Shown here piece after piece: positions 1-11,650 of a stretch of DNA of 64,000 nucleotides (position 1 is its first letter; the number at the start of each line of letters is the position of its first letter). Made by a program: the position numbers and the translations under genes. The DNA is taken from positions 67,185,501 to 67,249,500 of the forward strand of contig NC_071667.1 of the NCBI RefSeq assembly GCF_028554725.1, given 5' to 3'. Source of the DNA: Zeugodacus cucurbitae (lineage: Eukaryota; Arthropoda; Insecta; Diptera; Tephritidae). The notes beneath the pieces are model-generated. The model was given only the letters and a program-made list of their open reading frames with translations. It was not told where the DNA came from and did no database searches.

Positions 1-4
1 TAGT

Positions 5-262
5 TGTATTTCCTTTACAACTCTCCATAACTATCAAACATCTTTATATAAATAATTTATTTATGAAGCATAATTATTGGATATCAGAATTCACGATCGA
101 AATAAAACTTCTCTAGGCAACACCCAAAGAGAAATTTGGTTATTTAATATAAGTTGAGTTCTTGGATAACATTTATTCAATTGCTGTCCTAATTGCCTCA
201 GCTAATTGAACAATTTGAATATAGTATTTATTGATTAGTGTAATTTAGAGAAGTCTGTGTTA
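5..262 (+). repeat. Direct repeat, copy 1 of a ~258-bp unit
   Basis: This stretch reappears at 721-979 with many small differences. Both copies begin TGTA(A/T)TTCC(C/T)TTACAACTCTCC, share the blocks TTATTGGATATCA and AAATAAAACTTCTCTA, and end near TGTGTTA. The two copies are about 716 bp apart, so they could be LTRs of a very short element or two units of a tandem repeat that continues left of the window. No primer-binding site or gag/pol coding is visible between them. Confidence 0.75.
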
Positions 263-655
263 TAGCCTTTTCGCATAGCCATACTTATTGGTCAATTAAA
301 ATTTTGGTTGAGACCAGTTTTTGCCCTTCACACAGCCGGCTGCTCGATAACCGATCAGCTGTTATGTATCTTTGTTTTTACTTTTCATAAGAAGTTGGTA
401 AGTTTCATCAGCTGTTTGCTATTTTTAGCAGCGATCATCGTGTAGTGTGAACAACAACTCGCAGACAATGAACGTATATGTAATTACAAAAACGGTCTTT
501 GTCGCAGAGTTGTATATCAATTTCAACTTAATTAAAATTCAATTAGAAATATGTTTAAATTTATATTTTGTTTGGTAAATCGATCTTAATCAGCGTTTTA
601 ATCGAGCAAAGGCCGATTAATTGAACAATTAGCTCCTGTGTGAAAAGACTATAAC
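259..655. mobile_element. Candidate MITE between the two direct repeats
   Basis: The segment starts GTTATAGCCTTTTCGCA and ends TGTGAAAAGACTATAAC. These are inverted versions of each other at 15 of 17 positions, so they could be terminal inverted repeats of a ~400-bp non-autonomous DNA element. A second inverted similarity (CCCTTCACACAG versus CTTTTCACACAG) lies further in. There is no coding capacity and no clear target-site duplication. The superfamily is not identified. Confidence 0.35.
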
Positions 656-720
656 GAAAGAGATTCTGTCGGCTGTAAAATTATTGAAAATTGCAATTTA
701 AAGCAATCAAATCAAGCAAT

Positions 721-979
721 TGTAATTCCCTTACAACTCTCCACAAAGATCAAATATCTTTTTAATAATAATTAATTTATACAAGAGAATTATTGGATAT
801 CACATTTCACTATCGAAATAAAACTTCTCTACGCAGCACCCAAAGAGAAATTGTTAAATTAATATAAATTGAGTTCATTTGGTTCACGTTTATTTAATTA
901 ATGTCTTAATTGGCTCAGCTAATTAAACTGTTTAAAAATGGTATTTATTGAATAGTATAATTTAGGGAAACATGTGTTA
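721..979 (+). repeat. Direct repeat, copy 2 of a ~258-bp unit
   Basis: This is the second copy of the unit at 5-262, in the same orientation. Similarity stops after TGTGTTAG at about 979. The start, TGTAATTCCCTTACAACTC, is sharper here than in copy 1. Confidence 0.75.
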
Positions 980-3683
980 GATCTAAATATTAATAGAACT
1001 TAAAACATATATATTTATTCGATTAAAAGCTATATATATTCTTAAAAACAACATACAGTATTGATTTTAAAGTGGGCTGAGATCATTTATAAAGATTTAA
1101 TTGAGTTATTCAAACTTTTTCGACATATTTTGCTTTACTAAATGCATAAACACCACTTTTTAAATCGCATCAAAATTATATAAAACATAATAGTTTTTTA
1201 TATGTATTTTTTTAACAAAATTTATGATATTTTAATGATTTCTTGCAGATCCTTTTTACCCGTTAAAATTTCTAAAAATTATTATTTTTTTATAACATTC
1301 TTTAAACGTAATCTATTGAAATAAGACTTCGACAAAGAAAATGCTATTACCTGAAAAGTATATGGTATATATAAATCGGCTTATTCGGTAAACAAAAACC
1401 CATTGTAGAAGTATTTTGATGTCAGCGCCATCTAACGGGTTTTTCAATTAAATTTTATTTTTCGAAGCAAACAATATGCGAACATAAATTCTTTGCTATC
1501 TATTTGCTTTGCCAAATATTATAATTCCACTACTCATTTATTACGGTTCCTCATTCAATCAAAGACATGCTGACATTGAAAAATTTACCACAATATTTCA
1601 AAAATTATTTATGCATACACACCACACAAATAATTATTTTCCGGTTATTGCAGTATATATTTACACTGCGTTACGGTTAATAGCTTGTATACATGCTTGA
1701 TATATATTTTTTTGGTTCAACAATAACAACAAAGCAAATATGGTTTAATATCCACAAATATGTGTTTTTGCCTTGCCGCCTTTCGCACCACACACTGTAT
1801 ACACACACACACACTTCAAATCTCACGTAAAAATCACTTACAAACACATTAAAACAATTAAATTCGCATTGCGAGCGCGCTATTATTTGTCTTATTCAAA
1901 TATACAGTAATGGACGCGGAGTGCCATTTAAAAATTGCACGAAAAAAGAAGAAAATAAAAAGTAAATGTGATTTAAATAACGGAAATCTACTGGCCGGCA
2001 GGGCGGAGGCGATGGCGATGGCTGTGTGATGCTCATAATTGACCAAACACAATGGAAGCGATAAAATATTTGCATATTGACTTAAGCGGAAAAATGCATG
2101 CATGCATGCGCACACACACATACAGTCGCGTGCAAAAAAAAATATGAAAAAAAATAAAATTATTTGTAAATGCATATACGATATGTATATAGGAAGGCGA
2201 GCAATTTTTACTTATTTGTTTGCCAACTTAAATGCCACGAACTGTGGGATATTTGCAGTCAGGCGCCCACGCACAATGGCGGGGAGGGTGTGAGGAGTAG
2301 CAGTGTGAAGGGTATGGAGGAAACTTAATTCATTTTTTCTGCAGCGCAAGTAATAAACAATAACAACTCGCTTGCTCATTTGTTGTTGTTGTTGTTGTTG
2401 CAGCGTAAGCCATTGATGACGGTCGTTTCGGGTCCGCAAATGCACATCAATAATAATTTCATGCACACGAGCTGTCATACCTGCTATGCACTAGTGTGGG
2501 TGTGTGTTGTTGTTGTTGTTGCTGGTCCATTTTCAATAAACTCTGCAGAAAAGTGCTTTTCACACACACATGCACATGCATATATATAGATTTCCTTAAT
2601 AACTACATATTTCCTTTATAAATACAGACAAACAGAGCGAAGGAAGCCAGAGAGCACATACACGCATACACTCTCGTGCAAAAAAAAACATGAATTTCGT
2701 TGTCATCTCTTAAGCGCTTTAAAATGCATTTACGCAGCTGCGTACATTTGCAGTGTCCGCAGCGCTCTTTTGCTTGCATTTGTGTGTGTGCGTGTGTTTA
2801 TACTCAGCCATGTGCCACTCGTGCAGCATCGCCCTTTCAGCACTTGTCACTGGAAACGGATGCAATTTCGGGCTGGCATGCCATTTTTACTTTCTCCATT
2901 TCACTACGCAGTTCTCCGGCAAACACTCACACACGCACACACATACACTTGAATATATGTGTGTGTGTATATTGCACATATATTAATAGCCCGCAATGCC
3001 ATTATCAAGCGCTCTGATTTTCTTGGTAATTATGGTGCGTCAAGGACAATAATGCGCAGCCAAGCGTAGCTTATTTCGCTACTCATCAAATGTGTATGGC
3101 TCTTGGCGTAGCTGCATGTGCGTGCTTGGGCGAGTATTTCTGCTTGTATGTGTGTTCGCGTGTATAGTTGTGTGCATTGCTAGCGTTTGTCATTTCCTCT
3201 CTGCCACTCTCTTTGGTTGGAATTTAATTTTTAAGTAATGCGCTGAGCCATATTTCATTCGCAATGTGGTTATATGTGCGATTTTTTATCAGCACATGAT
3301 TTTTATTTTTAATGCAGATCGAATTTTAACCCAGTAGTAAATTTTACTGTTAGGGGAAGAATAAAATTTTATTGTAGAAAAATAATATAGTGCCAATGGG
3401 AGCTAAAGAGTGTAGTATGAAAGCAAATGTATAGCATAGTTTTCTTCGAAGGACATCGTAGAAATGTGAAGCATACTTTTAGGGGCATAGTTTATTTTTT
3501 TTTTTGGATCGCTACTGACCTAGAATATCATACACAAATTATTTGCTTTTAAATCACTCTACATCCTTCGAAACTTTAAAATCTACTCTATGACTTAATT
3601 TTTTTCACACTTGCATCTTAAATGCATGTAAAGTGAAACTATAAAACTCTGGCTTCCTATATATCCAAATGATATGAATTCCC
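980..3683. other. Non-coding stretch with microsatellites
   Basis: No defensible coding exon was seen. It holds a (CA)n tract near 1800-1815, a (TTG)7 tract at 2380-2400, further TTG near 2505-2520, and several CA/GT tracts between 2560 and 2970. Open frames here read through these simple repeats on several strands at once, which is typical of chance. Confidence 0.6.
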
Positions 3684-4055
3684 AAAACTAGACGAGTTAG
3701 ATATAGGATTATATATACCAACTTGATCATAACGACGAGGCGATTCAAAATCCGAATGTCTGTCCGTCCGTCCGTCCGTTTGTGCAAGCTGCAACTTGAG
3801 TAAAAATTAAGATATCTTGATGAAACTTAGCACACTTGTTTTAGGATATAATAGTATATAAAAATTAATGATAGGCAAATCACGAAAACACGAAATTTGA
3901 ATACCGATTCGCGGTATCGTGGAATATCACTAAAAACATATACATATTTCAGTATAAGTTCCTTTCCATGGAATAGGTTTGAGATATCTACGCCATTTCT
4001 ATTAATTTTTGAAAGTGTATACACTTTGCGCCCTTATGTATACTTCGTTTTCTAG
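3684..4055 (-). mobile_element. Hairpin-end interspersed repeat, copy D (truncated)
   Basis: The sequence carries GAGTTAGATATAGGATTATATATACC, then GTCTGTCCGTCCGTCCGTCC, then a block reading TGAGTAAAAATTAAGATATC. The same blocks occur in the same order in the copies at 21034, 22211 (reversed) and 37481 (reversed). The terminal hairpin itself has been lost. It is non-coding. Orientation is assigned opposite to the copy at 22211-22900. Confidence 0.65.
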
Positions 4056-4109
4056 AATTTAAAATATTTTTTTTAATATTTCAATTCGAATTTATTGAAT
4101 GAAGATATG

Positions 4110-4400
4110 CGGTATTTAGCAGCTAATCGATGTAGACTATCCGCTGCGCCAACACTGCTCACTGCGTTAGACCATAAAGAGGCAATTAATAGACTAGCAA
4201 GAGAAAACTCAGTTAAAATCACCTGAGTACCAGTCATATAGGTATAGAAGGAAATGACAAGGCGGATGAGTTGGCCCGCTCAAGTGCAATTGGGAATGCA
4301 GTTCCCTTAATCTGCCCCAGATCTTTAAGTTCCCTCAAGCGCTGCCGAAACCATTGATGCTAGGGTAACGTTACAGGTCTTAAAACATTTGGAACACGAG
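4110..4400 (+). pseudogene. Degenerate RNase H fragment of a non-LTR retrotransposon
   Basis: From 4241 one frame reads GIEGNDKADELARSSA. This matches the conserved RNase H stretch of jockey/I-type non-LTR elements, where the family usually has a W-V-P-G-H-x-G-I-E-G-N-x-x-A-D pattern. Just upstream the frame reads V-K-I-T, then a TGA where the conserved tryptophan is expected, followed by a frameshift. The reading frame closes again after about 30 codons. It is a dead scrap without reverse transcriptase or endonuclease. Its parent could be the same family as the C-terminal fragment at 57571-57910, but no overlap exists to test that here. Confidence 0.7.
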
Positions 4401-4524
4401 TAGTACCACCAAACTACAATGAAAAATATGAAAAATATATATATATTACAGCTCGATTTTCCACGTCGAGTCACTATACTATAATTATTCATTTTTGTGT
4501 AATATTTTTGCTTATATAAATAGA

Positions 4525-4615
4525 TTTTCGAATTTCTACCCCATTATTATTAAGTTTTGTAGATATTGGCGGTTTGCGCCGGAAGGTATGCTAATTTTTT
4601 TTTTCGAAAATTTCA
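4525..4615 (+). repeat. Diverged direct repeat of 3977-4075
   Basis: The block TTTCTACCCCATTATTATTAA ... TTTGCGCCGGAAGGTATGC resembles the tail of the hairpin-end repeat at 3985-4045 (ATCTACGCCATTTCTATTAA ... TTTGCGCCCTTATGTATAC). The two flank the RNase H scrap at 4110-4400. The next kilobase (4616-5584) is AT-rich, with a GT tract near 5207-5226 and no exon seen. Confidence 0.45.
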
Positions 4616-5584
4616 TAGAAATTAATTGTCTACAAAAATTTAACAAAATTTCTTAGCAAAATAATATTTAAGTAAAAGAAGGAAATAATAAATATTAAAT
4701 ATCAATGAAATGAAATTAGTAGAAATTTAATTAACCACTAACAAAATTAGTAACATTGTTAATATGCAAATGAAATTAGCAACCAAAATATATATTTAAT
4801 GTAATCTAATATCAGACAACAATATTTAAGCATAATCTAACTAACACTACTAAGTGCTATTCATAACTGCTACCAAAATACACACACCGACACACAACAA
4901 AACACTTCGCAAAGCAACCACTCACTTAAGCCAATCTAGCCAATTTTCGCTGCAACTTCTAGTAAATATTTTATTCAACAGACTTTCGTAGTCTGCTTTT
5001 CTTAAGCAAATATTTTCACTTTGCCTGCACGAAAGCGGCTACCTGCCGTCCATTGATTCTTGTAACTTCGATATTGTAATTAACTTTTCATGTAAAATTC
5101 TATCAATTTTAATTAAGTTTTACTTTGGCAATATTTCCCGGCTAATAAGTTTAACACGCCGCAATGGCCGACACTTGTGCGAGTACTGGTGGATAAATTC
5201 TATATATGTGTGTGTGTGTATGTGTGTAGTGCAAATACCATAAAGCCTATCTATAGACACTGAGCAGGCCAATAATGCACGAAAGAAGCCGTTGCTGCCG
5301 AACAAGTAATGAAGCGTGCACAACCACTAACGTTATTATACCGTTATGGAGACGGCTAGACATCGAACTGGCTGTAAGAAATATTTACACAAATACAAAA
5401 TGGCGTGAAAATTGCCAAGTGTTAATGGGGTTCAAGTTTTCAGTTTTGTTTGAGTTTAAATTTTCAGTTTGTAAGTTGTTGTATATATAACAAGTGTATA
5501 GACATAAGTATACTCCAAATAAATAATATGCAATTATAATCCAAATAAATAATATGCATATCCAAAAGCAAGATTTAACTGTTC

Positions 5585-6200
5585 TCTGGTATCCCGAACA
5601 TTTTTTCGTCCATATTCTAACGGTACTTCGATATTTCGGGACTCCAAAAATGCATCTTTACATTAAATAATTCTACAATGTTCTTATAAATATTTTAGAA
5701 AAGCAAAAAAATAAAATTCGATCAAATTTTTAGTCCCGAAATTTCGGGATCCCGAAATATTTTATCTAGTAATAAACACAATTCTAAAATTTTCTTAAAT
5801 TTTGCAAAAGTTAAACGAAATTACTTCAAAGTTTTGAGTCCCGAAATTTCGGGATCCGGAAAATTTAATTTTACAGCACACAATTCAAAAATGTTATTAA
5901 ATTGTATAACAGATAAATAAAATGATATGTAAAAATTTTTAGTCACGAAATTTCGGGATCCCGAATTTTTGAATTTTTTTTGGTTTCTATAAAAGTACAA
6001 AAATTTACTTCAAAATTTTTAGTCTCGAAATCTTGAAATTTTCTTTACAAAAATAGTACAAAATTTACAAATCGGGATCCCAAATTTATCTAGTAATAAT
6101 AAAATTTAAAAAAATCATTTCTAAAAAAGTAAAAAAAATAACAATTACTTCAAAGTTTTAAGCCCCGAAATTTCGGCATCCCGAAAATTAAATATGAAGA
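5585..6200. repeat. Palindrome array, locus 1
   Basis: Five to six degenerate units occur, spaced roughly 85-107 bp. Each is centred on CCCGAAATTTCGGGATCC or a decayed form (cores near 5733, 5840, 5943, 6070 and 6165). The two best units also share spacer sequence such as ATTACTTCAAAGTTTT before the core. CCCGAAATTTCGGG and TTTCGGGATCCCGAAA are both perfect palindromes, and they overlap. No coding. Confidence 0.85.
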
Positions 6201-9200
6201 AAAAAATATTTCTTAAAGTTTAGAAAAATATTACAAAATTTCTCGCAAACTTAATTAAATATTTTAAAATATCTGAAATTGTCTGCATTATTTCTTGTAC
6301 TGAAATTTTTAAATAATTTTTTTATAATTACAAAAAAAATTCAAAAATATGAACTTGCTTTTTCTAAAACAGCATATTTGTAATTAGTTTATGCAATTTT
6401 ATGCAAAATACCATTTATTGCTTTTATTACAATCCAACACGCAAATCAAATATCAAAGAAAGCTAAGATGCAACACTACAGACAGACAGACACTATTACC
6501 AAGCACAACGGATATTCCACTCAAGTGCACACCCAAAAAATTAATTAAGCATAGATACAAAGAAAATGGAAAATTATGCAGACAATCTCAACGATTTGCC
6601 ACAAAATTGCGCACAATTTGTACTGAAAGCGTTTGCGTTGGTATTAGTGTTAGTGTGTGTGTGTGTGTGTGCTAAAATATTGAAAACATTTATTAATTCG
6701 CCAAATAGCTACAAAGACTCTGCAAAACACCCACACACACACACACAAGCAGTAATAAGAGTGAAGCAGCAAGCAATTGAGCTGTCTGAGTATTTGGTGC
6801 GCCACGCGGTATGAGTAACTTTTCTAATTGTAAGCAATTAGCTAAAACAAAGTAGAAAAGCAGCTGAAAAACAAATAAGAAACCGTAAAGTACAAGCAAT
6901 GCGAAGGTGTGCTGCCAACAACAACAAGAAGAAAATCCAATAAACAGTAATAAAAAATTAGAGTAAAACGCTCGCTCTCTCTCTCTCTCACTCTCTGCAA
7001 GCTAAATATGTGGGCAGCCCAGCAAATTAATACAAAAAGGTTATCGACGACCATTTCGAGTGGCAACGACTTTGAAAAGTCAGCAGACAGTTAAATACGC
7101 AATCAGATAATGTAGACTATTCGAAAATCTTTTGGAAATAACTGCTCAAGTGTGGTGCAAAGATGCGGGCTGTGCTGTTGATGTTGTGAAATCAGGCATT
7201 TGATTTATGCGCCGCGCGCTTCGGTGCTTTAACTTAATTAAGATTTCAATGTTAATGCTGATGCGCTTGTGATTAGCACAGTTTATTTGGGGGGCTGGAG
7301 GTGTTATGGAATTATTTTATGAATTTTGGTAACTCTAATAGCTTTACATTTGACTTGAGTGGTTCGATTATTCTACTTGACTTGGTTTGAATAAAGGTTG
7401 ATAGTAACGGTAATTCGAATGAATAACGGAGTAACTTCAATATTTTGAAAATTTGGTTATATATATATGAAGATACCTATATTAATGTTATATATATACA
7501 TATATCTGCTGAGAGTGTTTTCTGTTCTGGCAAAATATGCTGCTACTAAATATATTAATTTTGTTGACCCAACTCTTACTTGTATCGACTTACAGATATC
7601 TAAACTATGAACTTAAAGAGATAAACTGGCTGAAATAATCTAGAAATACATTCAAATAGTTGTAGTGATACCCCTCTCTCGCATATTGCTCAAAATTGCA
7701 AAATTGCGCCTAAAAGTGGATTCAGTAAAACTTTGTTAAAGAACTAACTCAAAAAATCTCTTAATATTCCTGAGGCATATATTCTTTAAATTTTTGATGA
7801 AATTTCAAGTCTTACAACTCAGAAGCTGCTTTGAACGAAAATTGTTGCCTACCTTTTGGCGCGTTCAAACAAAAAGGGGTTTATAATAGCCCAACTTAAA
7901 GTTCACAGATGCAAACCACAATGTGGGAAACATATTTACAACACCAAAAATATATATTCATGTGTGCCACATAAATTTTTCTAATTAATAAACACACACC
8001 TGCAAAATTTAGTCCTCACAAACTAAATTAATTTCCAGCTGGGCTGTACACACACCGCTCATATGTGCCTGTGTGTTGTTTGTGCGTAGCTTTGCATGTG
8101 GGTTATCATTTCACTTGATTAATTATGCAATAAATTATTACTAATTTGAATTATGAAGAGCTTAGCGCCTAAAAGCAGACCACAAAACTTTACATTAACG
8201 AGCTAAAGCCAGACTAAAGGGGCACGTATGCATAAATTTTTGGACAGAGTGGGTCGGTATTAAAGGCTTTGTGTAAATATGATGGTCGGTTTTGCAGGAA
8301 TTTAATGAGAATGGGGAGATGGTGAGATAGATAGATAGATAGAGAGAGGAAGTAGCTATTTGAGTTGGGAATTAAGATTTTTTTTTTGGTTTTTGGGTAG
8401 AAGAAAAACGATTATATGTGAAAATGGCGCACTGTGGACTCATCGTTTCCCACAAATTTCAGTTCTTAAAGCTTTATGTTATATATGTAAGCTTTTCACC
8501 GTCTACTGCTCTTCTTTCTTTAACACTCTTCCATTGACTTACGACCATTAAAATGCATTGACTTACAATAAACAAATCATTAAATACAGTTGCCGTGCTC
8601 ATAAAGACTAACGGCTAAAAGCACACACGCATGCCAAGGACACAGGTTGCGCTCGGAAATACTACCAACCTCACTGGATTATTTCCACATTAAACAGCAG
8701 AGATAGTCGAGCATGATGGAATACCGTATTTATGCTTACCTACCTATTGGCAGTTAAGATAATCGCCGACTGCCTGTGATAAACGTAGACCAACACCTAC
8801 AAACAACATGTACAACAACAACAAAATATTGACTTCTTTAACGGTAAAGTGTGCCAAGCTCGTTAAAAGCTGTGCAAACTATGCGTGCGAATTTTGTGCG
8901 ACAAAGGGAAAGAGTGCGAGTTACGCACAAGTCGAGAATGTAGCAGAAAAAAAAAGGAAAAAAGAAGAAAAGCCAAAAGAAAAATGAAAGTGGCTGAACT
9001 AGGTTAAAGGCTTGCCTTTGGTAGCTTGAAGGTAGCTCAAGGATGTCGCAGCAGAAGCAGCAGCAGCAGCTAGGCATGCGTTATGCTTTACGAGCCATTA
9101 ATAATGTTGACTATGTGGCCTAAAGACATAAGACAAGGCGTCTACAACAAACAGCTTTGCTAAATACAATGATATATTAAGAGAGCAGACAAAGGCAAAC

Positions 9201-9284
9201 TTGCAAGCGATGTAAAGGCGAAAAAATGTGAAAAAATATGCGCAAATGCGTAGGTATTTAGTGCTGAGGTGTTTTTGAGAATTT
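6201..9284. other. Non-coding stretch with simple repeats
   Basis: No exon is supported. Simple repeats are GT near 6653-6672, CA near 6727-6747, CT near 6973-6996 and GATA near 8326-8346. A copy of the dispersed motif GTTGCCTACCTTTTGGCGCG lies at 7844. Short frames here are CT/CA-driven and unlike conserved protein. Confidence 0.55.
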
Positions 9285-9690
9285 TAAATTTTCGGGATTA
9301 AAAATTTGCATTTCGGGATACCGAAAAAATTAAAAAATGTTTAAATGTACAAAGCTTTGTTTATGCTGAAAATCGAAGTACTTATTTCGGGACCCCAAAA
9401 AACAGTAGCTAAATATTTATTTCGAAAAATTACTTTTTGAACAATAAAGCCCACAAAATAATAATTTTTTTCCAATCCCGAAATTTAGGGATCACGAACT
9501 CTAGACGACTTGAAAAATTAATTTTCCTGCAATCCCGAAATTTCGGGATCCCGAACTCAGATCCCTCACATCGGCTAGATATTTTTAACTTATTTGACTT
9601 AAAAAATCTTAAACCAAAAGGAATATAAATAAAATAAATTTCTTACAATCCCGAAATTTCGGGATCACGTATGAGCAATCCCGAAATGTC
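9285..9690. repeat. Palindrome array, locus 2
   Basis: At least six cores related to ATCCCGAAATTTCGGGATCC occur between 9290 and 9685. The best are at 9533-9553 and 9651-9666, separated by unrelated AT-rich spacers. The spacers differ from those at 5.6-6.2 kb while the core is kept. No coding. Confidence 0.85.
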
Positions 9691-10806
9691 AAATGGCGAC
9701 ACCTTAACAATTTCTTTAATGCTTGCACTCAAACTCTCTCTCTCTCTCTCTCTTACACACGCACACAATCAAATACCACACTGTTTACCTTCACATAAAG
9801 CATATTTATGGGCGCATGAACAAACAGCTTTGCCATTTTGTTTGTCTTTTCCGCTTTCTGCACATCTTTTTCTGCGACAAGATGTATGATTTGTTTGCGT
9901 GCCGTTAAACAAAAACAAGGCGTTGCATACAACAGCAAGCAACAATAACAACTCGCACACACACCTCTGCAGCGCTGCCCAAGTCAGTAGATACATGTGC
10001 CTGTGATACATAAATATTTGCTGTTCTTGGTGTCTTCTGCTTTTCGCTCACAGCTTTTGATAGATTTTTAAGGTGTTTTTGATTTGTTTACAGCCCGCAA
10101 ATACAGCGCTTGAGTGTATTGACTGTGATATATTGGCCAAACAGCGCCTATAAGTATGTATTTACATATGCATGTGGGCCAACTTATGCTTGTGGGCGTA
10201 CGCCACTGTCATTTGCCATTTGCTGCACACACACACGCTGCCATTCATTCGCTTATTGCTTGTTTACATTGATATATTAGGAAAATTAATCGGCTTTGCG
10301 TGCCAATGGGTGAGCAGCAGCGCACATACATATATACGTTGGTATATATATATGCATATATGTATATTTGTAGGACTGTTTGCCAATATCTATAGTTTAA
10401 TATTTCATTAAATATCTCGCTTGGGCACGCACTTACATAAACATACATACATACATCATGTAACTTGTTTGTATGTTGAGTGAAACTAGGCCACACAATT
10501 GTTGTTGTTAGAGAGTTCGGTAGCAGCGAGCGTAATTTGTTTGTATGTGTGTGTGATTTGTATTTTTTATTATATTCTATATATGTACTTAACTAGCACT
10601 CTACATGTGTATTATATATAATTTTGTAGATTTTCTCTAGATATTCCATTTCTTGTGCCAAACCAACTTATTAGTAAATCAAGTTAGTATTTTATCTATG
10701 CTAATATCGTTAGAGCGAAGAATGCAAATATGAAATTCAAGGCAAGGTATGCAAACTTAACGGTACTGCAAGCTTGAAAATAATATAGCCAAGAATTTAA
10801 GTGAAA
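9691..10806. other. Non-coding stretch
   Basis: It contains a CT tract near 9734-9754, CA tracts and TATATG-rich runs near 10320-10365. No conserved protein or RNA gene was recognised. Confidence 0.5.
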
Positions 10807-11650
10807 CAAGTAAGGAAGGGATAAGTTCGGGTGGAACCGCACATTTTATACTCCTGCAATTTGTTGATGTAATTTTATTAAGGTAACCCACAATTTGACC
10901 CATCTATTCGGCATAAAGTCCAAAAGAATAACGAAAACCGTCATATATAGTATATGTGGGCTGAGGTAATTCCTGAACCAATTTTACTAATTTTCACAAC
11001 CAAGGTACACTATATCCATGACTATTCTCTCACTTAATTTTGCTAAAATATCTCACATATAAACCGGTATATGCTGAATAAACCCCACCGAATTTTTGAA
11101 AAACCTATAATTAGATATATGAGAGCTAGGGGAAGTTATGACCCGATTTTAATAACTTTTGGTACAGAGAAACACTATTGGGAGAAAAAAATTTTCTCTG
11201 AATTACATTAAAATAACTAAGAACTCTAACGATATTTTCGGGGACCCTGAGTTCTTCATGTTCCATATCCGGGGTCTTGAAAAGTTATACGACAGTACGA
11301 AAATTTCGACAATTTTTTCACAAGTGATGCTACAGATCATATACAGTATTTGTTTAAAGTTTTATTCCGCTATCTTCTTTGGTTCCTTATGTATATACCG
11401 CATTTTATTGAAATCGGTTGAGTAGTTCTTGAGATATGGTTTTTAAACCATAAGTGGGCGACGTCACGCCCATTTTCTACCTTTAAAAAATCTGAGTACA
11501 GCTCTTCTCTGCAATTTCTTCTGTAAAATTTAATGTTTCTTTAAATTTTCCGTTAGTGAGTTAACGCACTTTTAGTAATTTTTAAAAATACCCTTGTATG
11601 GGAGGTAGATGTTTCAACTCGTCTCGTCATCCTGTCTAAAACTAACTAAA
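10807..11650 (+). mobile_element. Hairpin-end interspersed repeat, copy C
   Basis: It begins CAAGTAAGGAAGGGATAAG and continues TTCGGGTGGAACCGCACATT, the same start as the copy at 22211. Blocks near 11160 (GGTACAGAGAAACACTATT) and 11240 (GGGGACCCTGAGTTCTTCAT) match positions 22445 and 22540 of that copy. The right end decays near ACTCGTCTCGTCATCCTG without reaching the hairpin. The 88-codon open frame inside is not conserved between copies and is treated as chance. Confidence 0.75.

Noticed and set aside
5585..6200. CRISPR-like array
   Set aside because: Cores are short palindromes with uneven, partly similar spacers in a eukaryotic context, and there are no cas genes.
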